From: Lachancea kluyveri NRRL Y-12651
Lineage: Eukaryota; Ascomycota; Saccharomycetes; Saccharomycetales; Saccharomycetaceae
Assembly (NCBI GenBank): GCA_000149225.2
Contig: CM000693.1
Coordinates: forward strand, 992,001-1,056,000
Length of the DNA: 64,000 nt
Reading direction: 5' to 3'
Below the pieces are notes generated by a model. That model was not told where the DNA came from, ran no database searches, and worked only from the letters and a program-made list of their open reading frames with translations. Below are positions 9,818 through 20,600 of the stretch, piece by piece. The position numbers and the translations under genes are program-made. Position 1 is the first letter of the stretch; every line of letters begins with the position of its first letter.

Positions 9818-11857
9818 TTACAATTCATCATGTTCGAAGTAGTCATCGTCATCATCTTCTTCTTCGTCATCTTCGTCATTATAAGCAGCACCGGCACCGC
9901 CATACAATTTAGAAGTGATTGGGTATGCAACTTGGGACAAAGATTCGAACTTTTCTTCAAAGTCTTCGGTAATTGCAGTGTCCATGTTGTCTTCCATCCA
10001 TTCTAATACATCATTGACAGCATCCAATAGAGTCTCCTTGTCATCTTCATCCAACTTTTCACCCAAATCACCGTTAACTTGGTTCTTCAAAGAGTGGGCG
10101 TAATTTTCCAACTTATTACGAGCTTCAATCTTGGCCTTAATTTCGGCATCCTCAGCAGCGTATTTCTCAGCTTCTTCGACCATTCTTTCGATATCTTCTT
10201 GAGATAATCTGCCCTTGTCGTTGGTGATCGTAATAGATTCAGATTTCCCGGTGCCCTTGTCTGTAGCAGATACCTTTAAGATACCGTTGGCGTCCAAGGC
10301 AAAGGTGACCTCGATTTGTGGAACACCTCTTGGAGCTGGAGGAATACCGGTCAATTCGAACTTACCCAACAAGTTGTTGTCCTTGGCCATGGCTCTTTCA
10401 CCTTCATAGACTTGGATCATGACGGTTTGTTGGTTGTCTACGGCGGTAGAGAAAATTTGAGATTTCTTGGTTGGAATAGCAGTATTTCTCTTAATTAATG
10501 GGGTCATAACACCACCAGTGGTTTCAATACCCATGGTTAGAGCGTTAACATCCAACAAGACAATGTCTTCGACACCCTCCTCACCGGACAAGACACCGGC
10601 TTGGACGGCAGCACCGTAAGCAACAGCTTCGTCTGGATTAATACCCTTGGATGCCTTTTTACCGTTAAAGTATGATTCCAACAATTGTTGAACCTTTGGA
10701 ATTCTAGTAGAACCACCGACTAGGACAATGTCGTCAATGTCCTCCTTCGACAATCCAGCGTCCTTCAAAACCTTTTCAACTGGTTTCAAAGTCTTCTTGA
10801 ACATGCTCAAGTTCAATTCTTCAAACTTGGCCCTGGTCAAAGTTTCGCTAAAGTCGATACCGTCAACAAAAGAGTCAATTTCAACACGAGTAGACATTTG
10901 GCTGGACAAAGAACGCTTGGCCTTTTCGGCTTCTCTCTTCAACTTAGCCATAGCCTTCTTGTTGTCTGTAACATCAACACCATGCTTCTTCTTAAATAGC
11001 TTCACGAAATGACGAACGATCTTGTAGTCAAAATCTTCACCACCCAAGTGAGTGTCACCGGCAGTAGCCTGAACTTCAAAGACACCATTTTCAATAGATA
11101 GCAAGGAGACATCGAAAGTACCACCACCCAAGTCATAAACGATGATTTGATGCTCATCTTCGGTTTTATCCAAACCGTAGGCGATAGCGGCAGCGGTTGG
11201 TTCATTGACAATTCTCAAGACATTCAAACCAGCGATGGTACCCGCATCCTTTGTTGCTTGTCTTTGAGCGTCATTGAAATAAGCTGGGACTGTAACAACG
11301 GCATGGGTGACCTTCTTGCCTAGGTAATCTTCGGCAATTTGCTTCATCTTCCCCAAAATCATACCAGAGATCTCTTCAGGTGAGAACACCTTTTCTTCAC
11401 CTTTAACGGTAACTTCGACAGCAGGCTTACCCTCTTTATTAACGATTTTGTAAGGTAAGTGCTGAATGTCCTTTTGGACAGTGTCGTCGTTAAATTTTAG
11501 ACCAATCAATCTCTTGATATCAAAAACAGTGTTCCTTGGGTTAGCAGCAACTTGGTTCTTAGCAGCATCACCGATCAATCTTTCATCGTCGGTAAATGCA
11601 ACATAAGATGGAGTAATTCTGTTACCTTGCTCATTGGCTAGGATTTCAGTCTTACCGTTTTTCATAACGGCCACACAGGAGTAGGTAGTACCCAAGTCGA
11701 TACCGATAACAGTACCGTAGTTTTCAGCTTCATCTGCTCTCACCAAAAAGCTTGAAGACTTGGAGGTAGCAGATAGTGGCAAAACAACTAGGAATAGTGC
11801 ATATATGATGGCGGCTAGTGGTAGTAGCCATTTGTTGTCAGATCTATGGAACAACAT
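9818..11857 (-). CDS. KAR2: Kar2 (BiP), ER-lumen Hsp70 chaperone
   Basis: 679 aa. This ER Hsp70 drives post-translational import through Sec61, folds secretory proteins, takes part in ERAD and nuclear fusion, and restrains Ire1. A hydrophobic signal sequence spans about residues 10-30 ([18 protein letters not shown]). The ATPase domain begins [13 protein letters not shown] and contains [46 protein letters not shown] and [11 protein letters not shown]. The substrate-binding domain contains [16 protein letters not shown]. The C-terminus is an acidic tail ending in the ER-retrieval signal HDEL. Codon use is strongly biased, as expected for an abundant protein. Confidence 0.99.
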   Translation of the reverse strand: MLFHRSDNKWLLPLAAIIYALFLVVLPLSATSKSSSFLVRADEAENYGTVIGIDLGTTYSCVAVMKNGKTEILANEQGNRITPSYVAFTDDERLIGDAAKNQVAANPRNTVFDIKRLIGLKFNDDTVQKDIQHLPYKIVNKEGKPAVEVTVKGEEKVFSPEEISGMILGKMKQIAEDYLGKKVTHAVVTVPAYFNDAQRQATKDAGTIAGLNVLRIVNEPTAAAIAYGLDKTEDEHQIIVYDLGGGTFDVSLLSIENGVFEVQATAGDTHLGGEDFDYKIVRHFVKLFKKKHGVDVTDNKKAMAKLKREAEKAKRSLSSQMSTRVEIDSFVDGIDFSETLTRAKFEELNLSMFKKTLKPVEKVLKDAGLSKEDIDDIVLVGGSTRIPKVQQLLESYFNGKKASKGINPDEAVAYGAAVQAGVLSGEEGVEDIVLLDVNALTMGIETTGGVMTPLIKRNTAIPTKKSQIFSTAVDNQQTVMIQVYEGERAMAKDNNLLGKFELTGIPPAPRGVPQIEVTFALDANGILKVSATDKGTGKSESITITNDKGRLSQEDIERMVEEAEKYAAEDAEIKAKIEARNKLENYAHSLKNQVNGDLGEKLDEDDKETLLDAVNDVLEWMEDNMDTAITEDFEEKFESLSQVAYPITSKLYGGAGAAYNDEDDEEEDDDDDYFEHDEL

Positions 11858-11990
11858 TTCTTACTAGCGTGTTTTTTGTATATGGCACAGAAGTATGATA
11901 CTAGTGAACACAGCGTAATAATTAGTAGAAATAGAATTAATCGATCTGTTGAACTCTATATGTCTAATGAGAAACACGCGCTAGCTTGTC

Positions 11991-12066
11991 TTTTATATCG
12001 TTTTGGGTGGCAAGAAAAGTACACGTTGTTCAAAAGGTGAAAGTTTTTTCTAGAAAAGTTGACGTG
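11991..12066 (-). promoter_or_regulatory. KAR2 promoter: TATA, heat-shock element, Hac1-type site
   Basis: In the 363-base KAR2/TAD2 divergent region, a minus-strand TATAAAA (11991-11997) lies 134 bases upstream of the KAR2 ATG. TTCTAGAA (12048-12055) is a perfect minimal heat-shock dimer, and TGACGTG (12060-12066) matches the UPRE-2/Hac1-type core. S. cerevisiae KAR2 is known to be induced by both Hsf1 and Hac1. No exact CAGCGTG UPRE was seen; CAGCGTA occurs near 11909. Confidence 0.6.
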
Positions 12067-12220
12067 TTCTATAACTTACCATTTCGTACAAACGTATTAC
12101 AACGGACGAACAGACCATGTGACGAGTAAATAAATAAAAAAATTTGTGGAGGTTTAATCCATCAACCAATATGTCATTCAACATGAGTATATCACAGGAT
12201 AACTATCGATAGCAGTACTG

Positions 12221-12982
12221 ATGGCGATCACCGATGTCCTAGAAATCCATAAGGCGCATATGAGAACAGCGACCAAGTTAGCCCGGTATGCACTAGATCA
12301 TGGGGAGACACCGGTAGCATGCATTTTTGTGCACACCCCGACAAACAAGGTTATCGCATACGGAATGAATGACACGAATAAGTCTTTGACAGGGGTAGCA
12401 CATGCTGAATTCATGGGTATCGAGCAAATACAACAGGTCTTTGGGAAGGACAATGTTGAGATATTCAAACATATCACTTTGTACGTGACTGTTGAGCCCT
12501 GTATAATGTGTGCGTCTGCCCTCAAGCAATTGGGTATCCAAAGAGTCGTATTCGGCTGCGCAAACGAAAGGTTTGGAGGAAATGGCTCGATACTGTCTAT
12601 TCATAATGACACATGTACCATGCCTTGGAATGAGTATCCATCCTTGCCCGGGGTCCTGAGGAGAGAAGCGATTATGTTGTTGCGTTACTTTTATGTCAGA
12701 GAAAATGAGCGGTCGCCAAAACCAAGGGCCAAAGTAAACAGGAAATTGGACGTCGAAACTTTCCCTCCGATGGACTGGCAGAAATACTTGAACAAATCTC
12801 AGTTTATTCATTACTTTGGTGAAAGCAATAATAGCCATTACGAACTATTGACAGATTTGGGTGATGAGGTAGAATGGCAGCTTATAGATTTCCGACATGA
12901 CGATGTAGTTCATGAACTGGAACAACAATGCGGAAGTTTTAGGCTTAACCAGGCCAAAAAACTAAAAACTGGTGTTATATAA
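12221..12982 (+). CDS. TAD2: Tad2, catalytic subunit of tRNA A34 deaminase
   Basis: 253 aa (250 in S. cerevisiae). With Tad3 it converts adenosine to inosine at the wobble position of seven or so tRNAs, including the tRNA-Ser(AGA) type encoded in this window. The cytidine-deaminase fold has the zinc ligand and proton shuttle HAE at residues 61-63 and PCIMC at 93-97 (Cys94, Cys97). The C-terminal 90 residues are less conserved. A 13-codon upstream ORF (12171-12212) ends 8 bases before the ATG. It converges with SNX4, with 22 bases between stops. Confidence 0.96.
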   Translation: MAITDVLEIHKAHMRTATKLARYALDHGETPVACIFVHTPTNKVIAYGMNDTNKSLTGVAHAEFMGIEQIQQVFGKDNVEIFKHITLYVTVEPCIMCASALKQLGIQRVVFGCANERFGGNGSILSIHNDTCTMPWNEYPSLPGVLRREAIMLLRYFYVRENERSPKPRAKVNRKLDVETFPPMDWQKYLNKSQFIHYFGESNNSHYELLTDLGDEVEWQLIDFRHDDVVHELEQQCGSFRLNQAKKLKTGVI

Positions 12983-13004
12983 CCTAGCAAAGAAAACGAA
13001 GCAA

Positions 13005-14279
13005 TTATAGACTCTCCTCTATCTTAGACCATGTATCGACCATCTTTTGATAAAAATGGATGTGATTGTCAGCCAGCGAAGTTAAAGATTGTTTTAGCTC
13101 TTTGGTTTTAATCTCTTCGAATATGCTGACTTCCTTTAAGGCTTCCTGCTCAAAAGCATCAGCAACTTTCTTTGCATTGTCAACTTCTGAAGTTAAAGAC
13201 GTGATTTTAGTTTCCAACTTTGTAATTTTTTCTCGACGAGAGGCTTCTTGATTTATTCCAGCTAATTCTTCCAGTTTACTTGTGAAAAAATTCCCACCAC
13301 CGTAGCCGGAGATTAGGTTGTTCTTTTCGTTAATCGATCTTGTCAAATAATCGCTTAGTTCCTCGTAATCAATTTGCTTTTGATCTTTCAACTTAATCAA
13401 CTGTTTCATACTATCAATGTAGTGCTCCATATCTTTTAAATCCACAATGTACTCGTAGTCTATGAATTTACCCAAATCGCGTATACTGTAGGAAAGCTGC
13501 GATATTCCATCGTTGAATACCTTAATTTTGTTTCTCAGGTCACTATCTTCCTGTGTATCGGTAGTAACCAATTCCTGAAGTTCTTGTAAACTAGTGTTCA
13601 GCTTTCCATAATCTTCTGAGATTGATTCCTGTCTTTTAACAACACGATGGAAAATCTTGTCAATCTTGGACACATTGTGATCCAATTTTTCACTCTTCTC
13701 TTTAATTTCGACAAACTCCTCACTTTGGTTGTGTACCGACTTAAAGGCGTTCATAAAGACCTCGCTAACTTCTTCTTTCGCACCATTTACAGATCCAGCA
13801 AGACTTTTGCGGTAAGCATCCCAATCGTTACTCACCAAGAATGTTTCGAGTATCCCAGATTGAGATAACACCGGGTGGCTTGAAATCCTTCTCAAAAAGT
13901 TTTGTAGACTGTGACAACGCTTTTGCGTGAAGCTATTGCTGAACCGATCTCCTGCAATATACTGGAAGACTTTCTTGTCCGGTAGTGGAGGAACAATACA
14001 AGTAGGATGATCATTGTTTAAGATATTGTAAAGTAAGAGAAAGTCGCTGTATCGCCTATGCACAACTATTATCTCCTCTTCTCCGTCTTTCTTGTCAGAA
14101 TTTTGCTTCCGATGGTTCTTGTGATAGGAAGTATTGGCAGTCTTTGTGGAAATCTGATAAGTTACATAAGATGATAGAGCAGCTTGTTCACCACGTTGCT
14201 TCTGTGGATCCGAAACTATAATGTTTAGGTCATTGATCGGCTTGGAGATTGCAGTGTTGTCGTGTGTAGATTCAGTCAT
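13005..14279 (-). CDS. SNX4: Snx4 (Atg24), PX-BAR sorting nexin
   Basis: 424 aa (423 in S. cerevisiae). Snx4 binds PtdIns3P on endosomes, works with Atg20 or Snx41 to recycle Snc1, and supports selective autophagy. The PX domain (about residues 17-150) contains the phosphoinositide-binding [19 protein letters not shown] and [21 protein letters not shown]. The rest forms a BAR-type coiled-coil domain (about 190-420). Confidence 0.96.
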   Translation of the reverse strand: MTESTHDNTAISKPINDLNIIVSDPQKQRGEQAALSSYVTYQISTKTANTSYHKNHRKQNSDKKDGEEEIIVVHRRYSDFLLLYNILNNDHPTCIVPPLPDKKVFQYIAGDRFSNSFTQKRCHSLQNFLRRISSHPVLSQSGILETFLVSNDWDAYRKSLAGSVNGAKEEVSEVFMNAFKSVHNQSEEFVEIKEKSEKLDHNVSKIDKIFHRVVKRQESISEDYGKLNTSLQELQELVTTDTQEDSDLRNKIKVFNDGISQLSYSIRDLGKFIDYEYIVDLKDMEHYIDSMKQLIKLKDQKQIDYEELSDYLTRSINEKNNLISGYGGGNFFTSKLEELAGINQEASRREKITKLETKITSLTSEVDNAKKVADAFEQEALKEVSIFEEIKTKELKQSLTSLADNHIHFYQKMVDTWSKIEESL

Positions 14280-15025
14280 CTGTGGTGCGTGTTACAATGG
14301 CTCAAGGCAAACTAAAGCGTTGTAATAAATGAAAATCCAAACCTCTACCTAGCAAGGTACAATCTTGGCCTTTCTCCTCAAATGGTTAATATCTCGTAGT
14401 ATTAATTAAAACAGCCTTCGCCGTTGCCACTTTTGTTAAAGGACAAGGAGAAGAGGACTTTGAGAGGAAAAAAAGTTGATAGGCCAACCCCTAAATCGTA
14501 TGATACTATCTGTATCAAAACTATATAGCATATTATACGTAAATGGTCGCTTCCATAGTGGCAGAGGATTGAGGTTGAATGCCTCATTACTGCAACAAAA
14601 GATGGTGAGTCTAACTGTATATTGAAATAGGTTGGATTACCTGGGTTTCCATTTGAGTTCTTTGAATCTCTGTACGAAAAAAGCATGTGCTAAGGTATGT
14701 GTATCGGAGTTCTATACAATCTGCGCTCGGTGTCCTTCCACGGTGACTTATGTTCACCTTGCTTCGGAGCCGAGTGATTACAGTTTGCCTTTGATTCAAG
14801 TTGCACAGTTTCTGTCGAAGATAACGGTTGGCGTAAGTGTTTGATCCGTTGTTCGTTCGAAGTACTGAAACCCAGAAGAAACTGTATAAGCACATTAAAA
14901 TTTTTAACAGAAGCTAAAGAAGCAAAATATAAAGGTAGAAAAAAAACACAGATGACAGTTTGATTTTCAATTCGACGTTTAAACCCGTGGTTTAGAAACA
15001 CAAATTTTACTGTGTTGTTTCATTC
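14280..15025. other. 746-base intergenic region, possible tiny spliced gene
   Basis: Between the SNX4 start and the 3' end of the cell-wall gene I see no established gene. Two short frames look protein-like: one starting with ATG near 14509 (MILSVSKLYSILYVNGRFH..., a mitochondrial-like N-terminus), the other at about 14627-14689 (VGLPGFPFEFFESLYEKSMC then stop), preceded by AATAG. A spliced small gene is possible but unsupported by consensus splice sites. Confidence 0.2.
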
Positions 15026-17617
15026 TCACAGAAAGGCCAAAATGAGACCAAATAGTACGGTAGTAAAGCTAATTTTCAATTCCGCAGCAGAACCTTCGTA
15101 GGACGAAACGGTGATGGCTGAAGAGGATGGACGCAAAGTGGAACTGAAGCCAGAACCACTGGCAGTGACCTTGATAGTAGAGAAAGATGTTATGCTAGTG
15201 ACTTCATCGGTATTAGCAACAGGAGCGATTTCTGTAGCAGTGTTGTCAATGACGGCTTCAGAAGTGGTAGTAGGCATAGGGTAGTAAGTGGTATATACCG
15301 TGAAAAATCCCGATTCCTTTTCAGAGATGACAACAGAACCCGTTGAAGTAACTCCAGATGATACGGTTTCGTGAGTAGTGGTAGTCAATGGGTAGTACTT
15401 CATAGATTCAGTGGTGGCACCAGATTCGACGATAGTGACAGCAGAAATACCAACTACAGTGGTTTTTTCATCCTCGGGACATGTCACACAGGTTGTGATA
15501 TGAGTGGTCGATACTGTAGCACCCTCGAATGTAATTGTTGGTACGATATCAATTTCGGCAACAGTCTCGGCTAAAATACTACCCTCAAGAGTTTTCTCCG
15601 ATACGGTATTAGCAGCTTTGGTACTCGTACTGGATATTGGGCAGTAAGTTGTATAAACTGTGAATACCCCAGATTCCTTTTCTGAAACAACTACGGAAGC
15701 GGTGGCAGTAACTCCAGAGGAAACCTTTGTATGGGAAGCAACTGTCAGCGGACAGTAGGTCGCATATTCAGTAGCTGCACCGGATTTCGTAACAGTGACA
15801 GTTGAAATAGCGACAGCAGTGGCTTTTTCACCCTCAGCACAAGTTGGACATGTGGTAATGTGGGTTGTGGATAGGTTAGGTTTCTCTGAATCAGTACTGG
15901 ATATTGGGCAGTAAGTTGTATAAACTGTGAACACCCCAGATTCCTTTTCTGAAACAACTACGGAAGCGGTGGCAGTAACTCCAGAGGAAACCTTTGTATG
16001 GGAAGCAACTGTCAGCGGACAGTAGGTCGCATATTCAGTAACTGCACCGGATTTCGTAACAGTGACAGTTGAAATAGCGACAGCAGTGGCTTTTTCACCC
16101 TCAGCACAAGTTGGGCATGTGGTAATGTAAGCTGTCGACAAAGATGTAGCGGTCTCGATTACATAAGGCACGGATTTAGAGATGTGTCCGGTACCCATGT
16201 CTGACGTTTTATCAGAAGGATTCTGTGAAGAGATACTGACATCAGGAGTTGGAGTGAAAGCAGAGCCGGAGTAAACAGTGGTAGCCGTGTCAGATTCTTG
16301 TGGCGCCGATGAAGCTGACGATACCGAGGCTGACGATGCCGAGGCTGAAGATGCCGACGATGCCGACGATGCTGAAGATGCCGACGATGCTGACGATGCT
16401 GACGATGCTGACGATGCTGACGATGCTGACGATGCTGACGATGCTGAAGATGCCGACGATGCTGACGATGCTGACGATGCTGACGATGCTGACGACTCTG
16501 ATGATGCTGACGATGCTGACGACTCTGATGATGCTGACGACTCTGATGATGCTGACGATGCTGACGACTCTGATGATGCTGACGATTCTGATAGCACAGA
16601 CGATGCAGTAAAAGTATCAGTATAAGTAGAAGTTACAGCAAACCGAGTTCCAGCGTTAGCGCCCGTTGTATAGATGTAATCAACGATAGTGACGTGAACA
16701 TCTCTCTTTGATAATCTAACTGATGGAGGGAAAGCCACGTTGACAGAGTTTCTATAAAATTCGGCGGGAGTGGAAATGGAGGCCTTGTAAATGATTCTTA
16801 TAGCGTGAGCTCCATCGGGCAAATCACCACTGTATGACACCAAAATCTGTGAATTGGAAGAACCATCGATGTAATCAGACACAGCAGTGGTAGTGCCATT
16901 ATTGAAAGCGTTGGCAGAGACGTAGCGGACGTCAACAGAAGACAGATCAAAAGAATAGTTATCCTCTCCTGAAGAGACCAAAGTGAAAAACCCAGGGTAT
17001 ACTTCGGCTGGAATATCGATAGACCAGAATAATCCACCTTCATCTAAACCACCCGATTTAGAAGGTGTGCCGTCTGGTAGAGCGATGAAAGTAATAGCAT
17101 CGGAGAAAGAACCTGAAGAAGAATCAAAAGTGAAAGATTTAGTTTCAGGACTTGGGATGGAAGCAATTCCCTCTGGAGTCAAAGCAGAAGAAAAGTGGAA
17201 TGATGCTCTACCGGAAGATGGAAGAGTATTAACCTCGACGGTGAAATTATTCGTTTCGTCATAAGAAACCGAGCCGAAGTCTAATTCGAAAGGTGAGGAA
17301 GGGAATTCGCCAAACTCTTTTGGGACAGTGAACCACAGAGAGCCAGTCTCAGAGGTCTCGATATCTACTTGGATGATATACGGGTGATATCTCTCAACAG
17401 ATGTCTTGCCACCAGAATAACCATCGACAATATTCAATCCTGAAATTTCCAATCCTGTAGAAGATGCAGAAGCGGCGGCGGAAGATGATGATGACGACGA
17501 AGATAATGGCACAGAGGACGAAGAGAACGCCGTACTAGAATTGGAGTAATAAGCAGCCGATACATTGGAGACCATAAAGGCTAAGAGCAGCGTAAGAAAA
17601 GCCTTCATTTGAAACAT
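15026..17617 (-). CDS. GPI-anchored Ser/Thr-rich cell-wall protein, HPF1/CSS1-like
   Basis: 863 aa. Signal peptide 1-21 (KAFLTLLLAFMVSNVSA) followed by AAYYSNSSTAFSSSS, which resembles the mature start of S. cerevisiae Hpf1. A folded N-terminal domain covers about residues 50-330 (GLEISGLNIVDGYSGG to VTIVDYIYTTGANAGTRFAV), then a Ser-Ala-Ser tract (about 340-435), three roughly 80-residue repeats with TTCPTC and YATYCPLT/YTTYCPIS cysteines, and a hydrophobic C-terminal GPI signal (FTTVLFGLILAFL). The architecture is that of a heavily O-mannosylated wall mannoprotein or adhesin. The family assignment rests on N-terminal resemblance and layout; a different adhesin family is possible. Confidence 0.75.
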   Translation of the reverse strand: MFQMKAFLTLLLAFMVSNVSAAYYSNSSTAFSSSSVPLSSSSSSSSAAASASSTGLEISGLNIVDGYSGGKTSVERYHPYIIQVDIETSETGSLWFTVPKEFGEFPSSPFELDFGSVSYDETNNFTVEVNTLPSSGRASFHFSSALTPEGIASIPSPETKSFTFDSSSGSFSDAITFIALPDGTPSKSGGLDEGGLFWSIDIPAEVYPGFFTLVSSGEDNYSFDLSSVDVRYVSANAFNNGTTTAVSDYIDGSSNSQILVSYSGDLPDGAHAIRIIYKASISTPAEFYRNSVNVAFPPSVRLSKRDVHVTIVDYIYTTGANAGTRFAVTSTYTDTFTASSVLSESSASSESSASSASSESSASSESSASSASSESSASSASSASSASSASSASSASSASSASSASSASSASSASSASSASSASSASASSASVSSASSAPQESDTATTVYSGSAFTPTPDVSISSQNPSDKTSDMGTGHISKSVPYVIETATSLSTAYITTCPTCAEGEKATAVAISTVTVTKSGAVTEYATYCPLTVASHTKVSSGVTATASVVVSEKESGVFTVYTTYCPISSTDSEKPNLSTTHITTCPTCAEGEKATAVAISTVTVTKSGAATEYATYCPLTVASHTKVSSGVTATASVVVSEKESGVFTVYTTYCPISSTSTKAANTVSEKTLEGSILAETVAEIDIVPTITFEGATVSTTHITTCVTCPEDEKTTVVGISAVTIVESGATTESMKYYPLTTTTHETVSSGVTSTGSVVISEKESGFFTVYTTYYPMPTTTSEAVIDNTATEIAPVANTDEVTSITSFSTIKVTASGSGFSSTLRPSSSAITVSSYEGSAAELKISFTTVLFGLILAFL
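15265..16135 (-). repeat. Three intragenic repeats in the cell-wall gene
   Basis: Unit 1 about 15897-16135, unit 2 about 15632-15868 and unit 3 about 15265-15510. Units 1 and 2 are almost identical at DNA level, including silent sites; unit 3 has drifted. Each encodes TTCPTC, VTVTKSGA, EYATYCPLT, VSEKESG and YTTYCPIS. Such near-identity implies recent duplication or conversion, and length polymorphism between strains is likely. Confidence 0.9.
16305..16605 (-). repeat. Ser-Ala minisatellite (9-base unit)
   Basis: Tandem GACGATGCT-type 9-mers on the + strand, encoding Ser-Ser-Ala repeats on the coding strand, with GACTCTGAT variants giving Glu-Ser-Ser units. The opposite strand has an open frame of Asp-Asp-Ala repeats as a by-product. 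It forms the stalk of the wall protein. Confidence 0.95.
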
Positions 17618-20600
17618 AGTATTAGCGGGATATAGGAAGATTTGTTCGAAGGTTGTCCTTTTTATTATTTTTTTTTTTTTTTACCCAGAAAGGAGGAGTA
17701 ATACGCTAGGATAATTGGTTATACGTTACCTTTCGTTTATATATACTGGCTTTAAGGCAAAGATAACTTGAAAACATTTTTTTCCAACACGAAGAGCGAC
17801 CTTGGAGAAAGAAAATCCTCACCTGCCGTAAGACAAAGGAAAATGGGTTATTAGCCATATTTCCCCGTTGTTCCTCGACACCATTGGAGAAGTGAAAGCC
17901 ACAAGCCAAACTTCAATGGCCAAGATTGGAACTATTTCGAGATTTTCCCATGGAAAATCTTAAGCGTGTCGTTTCCCGAGATTTTGACAAAAATACGGAA
18001 GATGGATCTTCCATGATAGAAAGCCCACAGACGAAAACGGACTAGAGATTTACCTACTTGAATGTTTACTCCCAGAAACGATTCCCACAATTTATTTTTT
18101 TTTCACCATATTGAGACTGTCGTGTAGAAATTTCGCGGAATATCATTGAGTGACAATAGCACTTTCGCAACAGGACTTCTAAGAAGTAAGTAAATGTCTA
18201 CAATTTCGCGTGGTGAAAAAATAGATTTACCACGCTTGACGCTGTTTTCTGGGATCACTACGCGCAAATGAGCAGCAGATTCTTGCACAGAGAAACATAG
18301 AAACTCCAGCTCGGATCAGCCTCCATGTCAAAATTCCGAAAACCGCACACACGCTCGGGATTGGGAATCACTTGTGCAATATTCGACTTCATTAAGGAAC
18401 GCCTAGAAAAGTGTTGAAGGGATCAAAGGGTTTGGGTAATTGTGCTAAGCGAAAGCAGGAGTAGCAACTTCATAAATCCCTGAATTACCAAGTATTATCT
18501 CTGTATCAAACGTTTATTGCAAATCTCGAGTGCTTAGCTCGAGTGCTTAGCTCGTACAGTTTTTTTGTTTTTTTTTTCTTCTCTTATCAGTTTTGTCAAG
18601 AGCCATGAAAACCTTTAAAGACGGCCACGGTCCAAGTTCTCCTTTTCAATGATGAGGTCCCAAAACTTTTTAAACATTTTTCTTCTCCCCCGCTCCCTCC
18701 TTTAAAGAAAGAAGGACCCACGTGAGCTGTAAACCTGAAGAGAATTAAGTCTTGGAAATCCCTTCCTCAGCGTCTGTTTTCCCTCCCTTAAACTAGGAGG
18801 TGCATCATGACTAAGAAGGAAAAAGTTTTTCGCTTCTTGACCGAAGATTTGCTTTGTGATGCGTGATTAAAACCTCGTGTATGCAATGCAAGGGGCTGCC
18901 TCTCGCGTCTGATCTGAACAGTTATTTGCTTTTGTAACGCAAGAGATAATGGAAGCAACGAAGCCATTTTTCACAAAATGAGGAATCCTTCTTTCAATGG
19001 ACGCATAACTACTCTCTTGTATTTTTCCATCGGAGCCTTTTTCCCACTCTTGATTATGTAATTTGAAACTCCATGGACAACGAACTCTGTAGGGACCGGA
19101 CAGGTTGCCTTTTACGAAGACTACCACTAACCTTATATGTTAGTCCTTCACGCTACCCATATTCGTAGCTTAAGCGGTTCATGCGGACCAAGGTTAGAAA
19201 CAAAACCGTCAACTTTTGATGCGATGAAACTTCTTCACGATGGCGTGCATATTTTCTGTACTGTTCTTATTATGCAACATACATGCTATGGCATTCTGTC
19301 CTCTTGATTGTAATTGTTCTTCTCAACAGTTTCGGACCCAAGTATCCCATTTCCAACTCGGTAGACGACCTGGTTGGGTTGCAACACGTACATACAAGCT
19401 AAATGAAAAACAAAAAAAAACAAAAAAAAAAACGTAACATCAAGAGTTACGGTCGCGTGCAATTTACTCATTGCCATCGGTGCATGGCTAGCAAAAAAAA
19501 CGGGGTTGGTGCAGCAACAAGTACAAGAGCGAAAGTCATAAGAATGTTAGGCTTGGAGCGGCTGGAGTAAGATCTCTGGCCGAAAGAAAGGATTGCGGTG
19601 TAGTCCTATTAGCGTGATGGCTACATGTTAGGATTCCCTATGGGCGGAACAGTTCGAATGATGTCCAGATTTCTTGCACAATCATTTTAGTAGAGTGCGC
19701 ATTTATTATCTTGAAATTCACTCAACTGTTTGCCAGAGGTTATAATGGTCTCAGCAGCTTTGGCAGCCGTAATTTACCGTCTTATTTTGCCACGTAAGCT
19801 TTTTTAATCAGAGTGTTGGGGTTTGGAACTGTGCGCATGGACTACTTTCAAATTTCTTGTATTGATTACCAACACGCACCCAGTAATAAGATCCCCTGTA
19901 TGTATTTCGTTGGTTTATATTTGTTTATGGTCACGTGTGCTCATCTACAGTTTTCGTATTTTCTTGGAAACTCGATTATGAGGAGTTGAAATTTTCAAAG
20001 TGGTTCGAAATTGCACGTACAGCAGCGATATACTTGGACAGTTTGCCTTGCTTGGTTTCTTATTTTTTTTTCTTTCTTGTTTACGCTCAATTCCTACAAC
20101 GCCTGTTCCCAGGATACGTTGAATTACTGTCACCTGTCTAGTCTAAAGCCATAAGAAATAAACAAAGCATGTAATCGAAAAAAAAAAACAAAAAAAAAAA
20201 CAGGCAACCATGAAATGGATCCTAGTCTACTGCAACTTTCAAAGCAAGGATTTGCAAGACATAATAATGTTTATGAAGAGCTAAAGGATAAGCGACGGCC
20301 AAACTACAAGTATGAGTGTAGCGGTGTAGCTGAACTGAGAGTTAGAAACTTGCATGTAATACCGTAAAAAGGAAGAAGAAGAAGAAGGGGAGAGGATATG
20401 CCTTGATTACAATGCTTGCTGCAGTTGTTATTGACACTGTTTTCCCTTTCACTTGCCCTTTGTTTCTGCTGATGAGCAAATGCAAGTGCAAACGGAGTAA
20501 AATCCAATTCGCACCGTTGGTTTTGCGAACCAGCAGCACATACTGGAACGTAAAAACCGAGGGGCCGACACAAGGCAAAGCTGCATACAATATTCTATGC

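Noticed and set aside
12293-12838. 181-codon minus frame antisense to TAD2
   Set aside because: Lies wholly within TAD2 and encodes no recognisable domain.
16278-16625. 115-codon + strand frame of Asp-Asp-Ala repeats
   Set aside because: It is the antisense of the Ser-Ala minisatellite in the wall-protein gene; open only because of the 9-base periodicity.
18330-18360. TTCCGAA near TGTC as a centromere CDEIII
   Set aside because: No AT-rich CDEII of about 80 bases and no CDEI at the right distance; the E-box at 19930 also lacks a partner.
18637-18742. ATGATGA and CTGA boxes resembling a C/D snoRNA
   Set aside because: The terminal stem is weak and too far from the boxes, and no clear rRNA-complementary guide stretch was seen.
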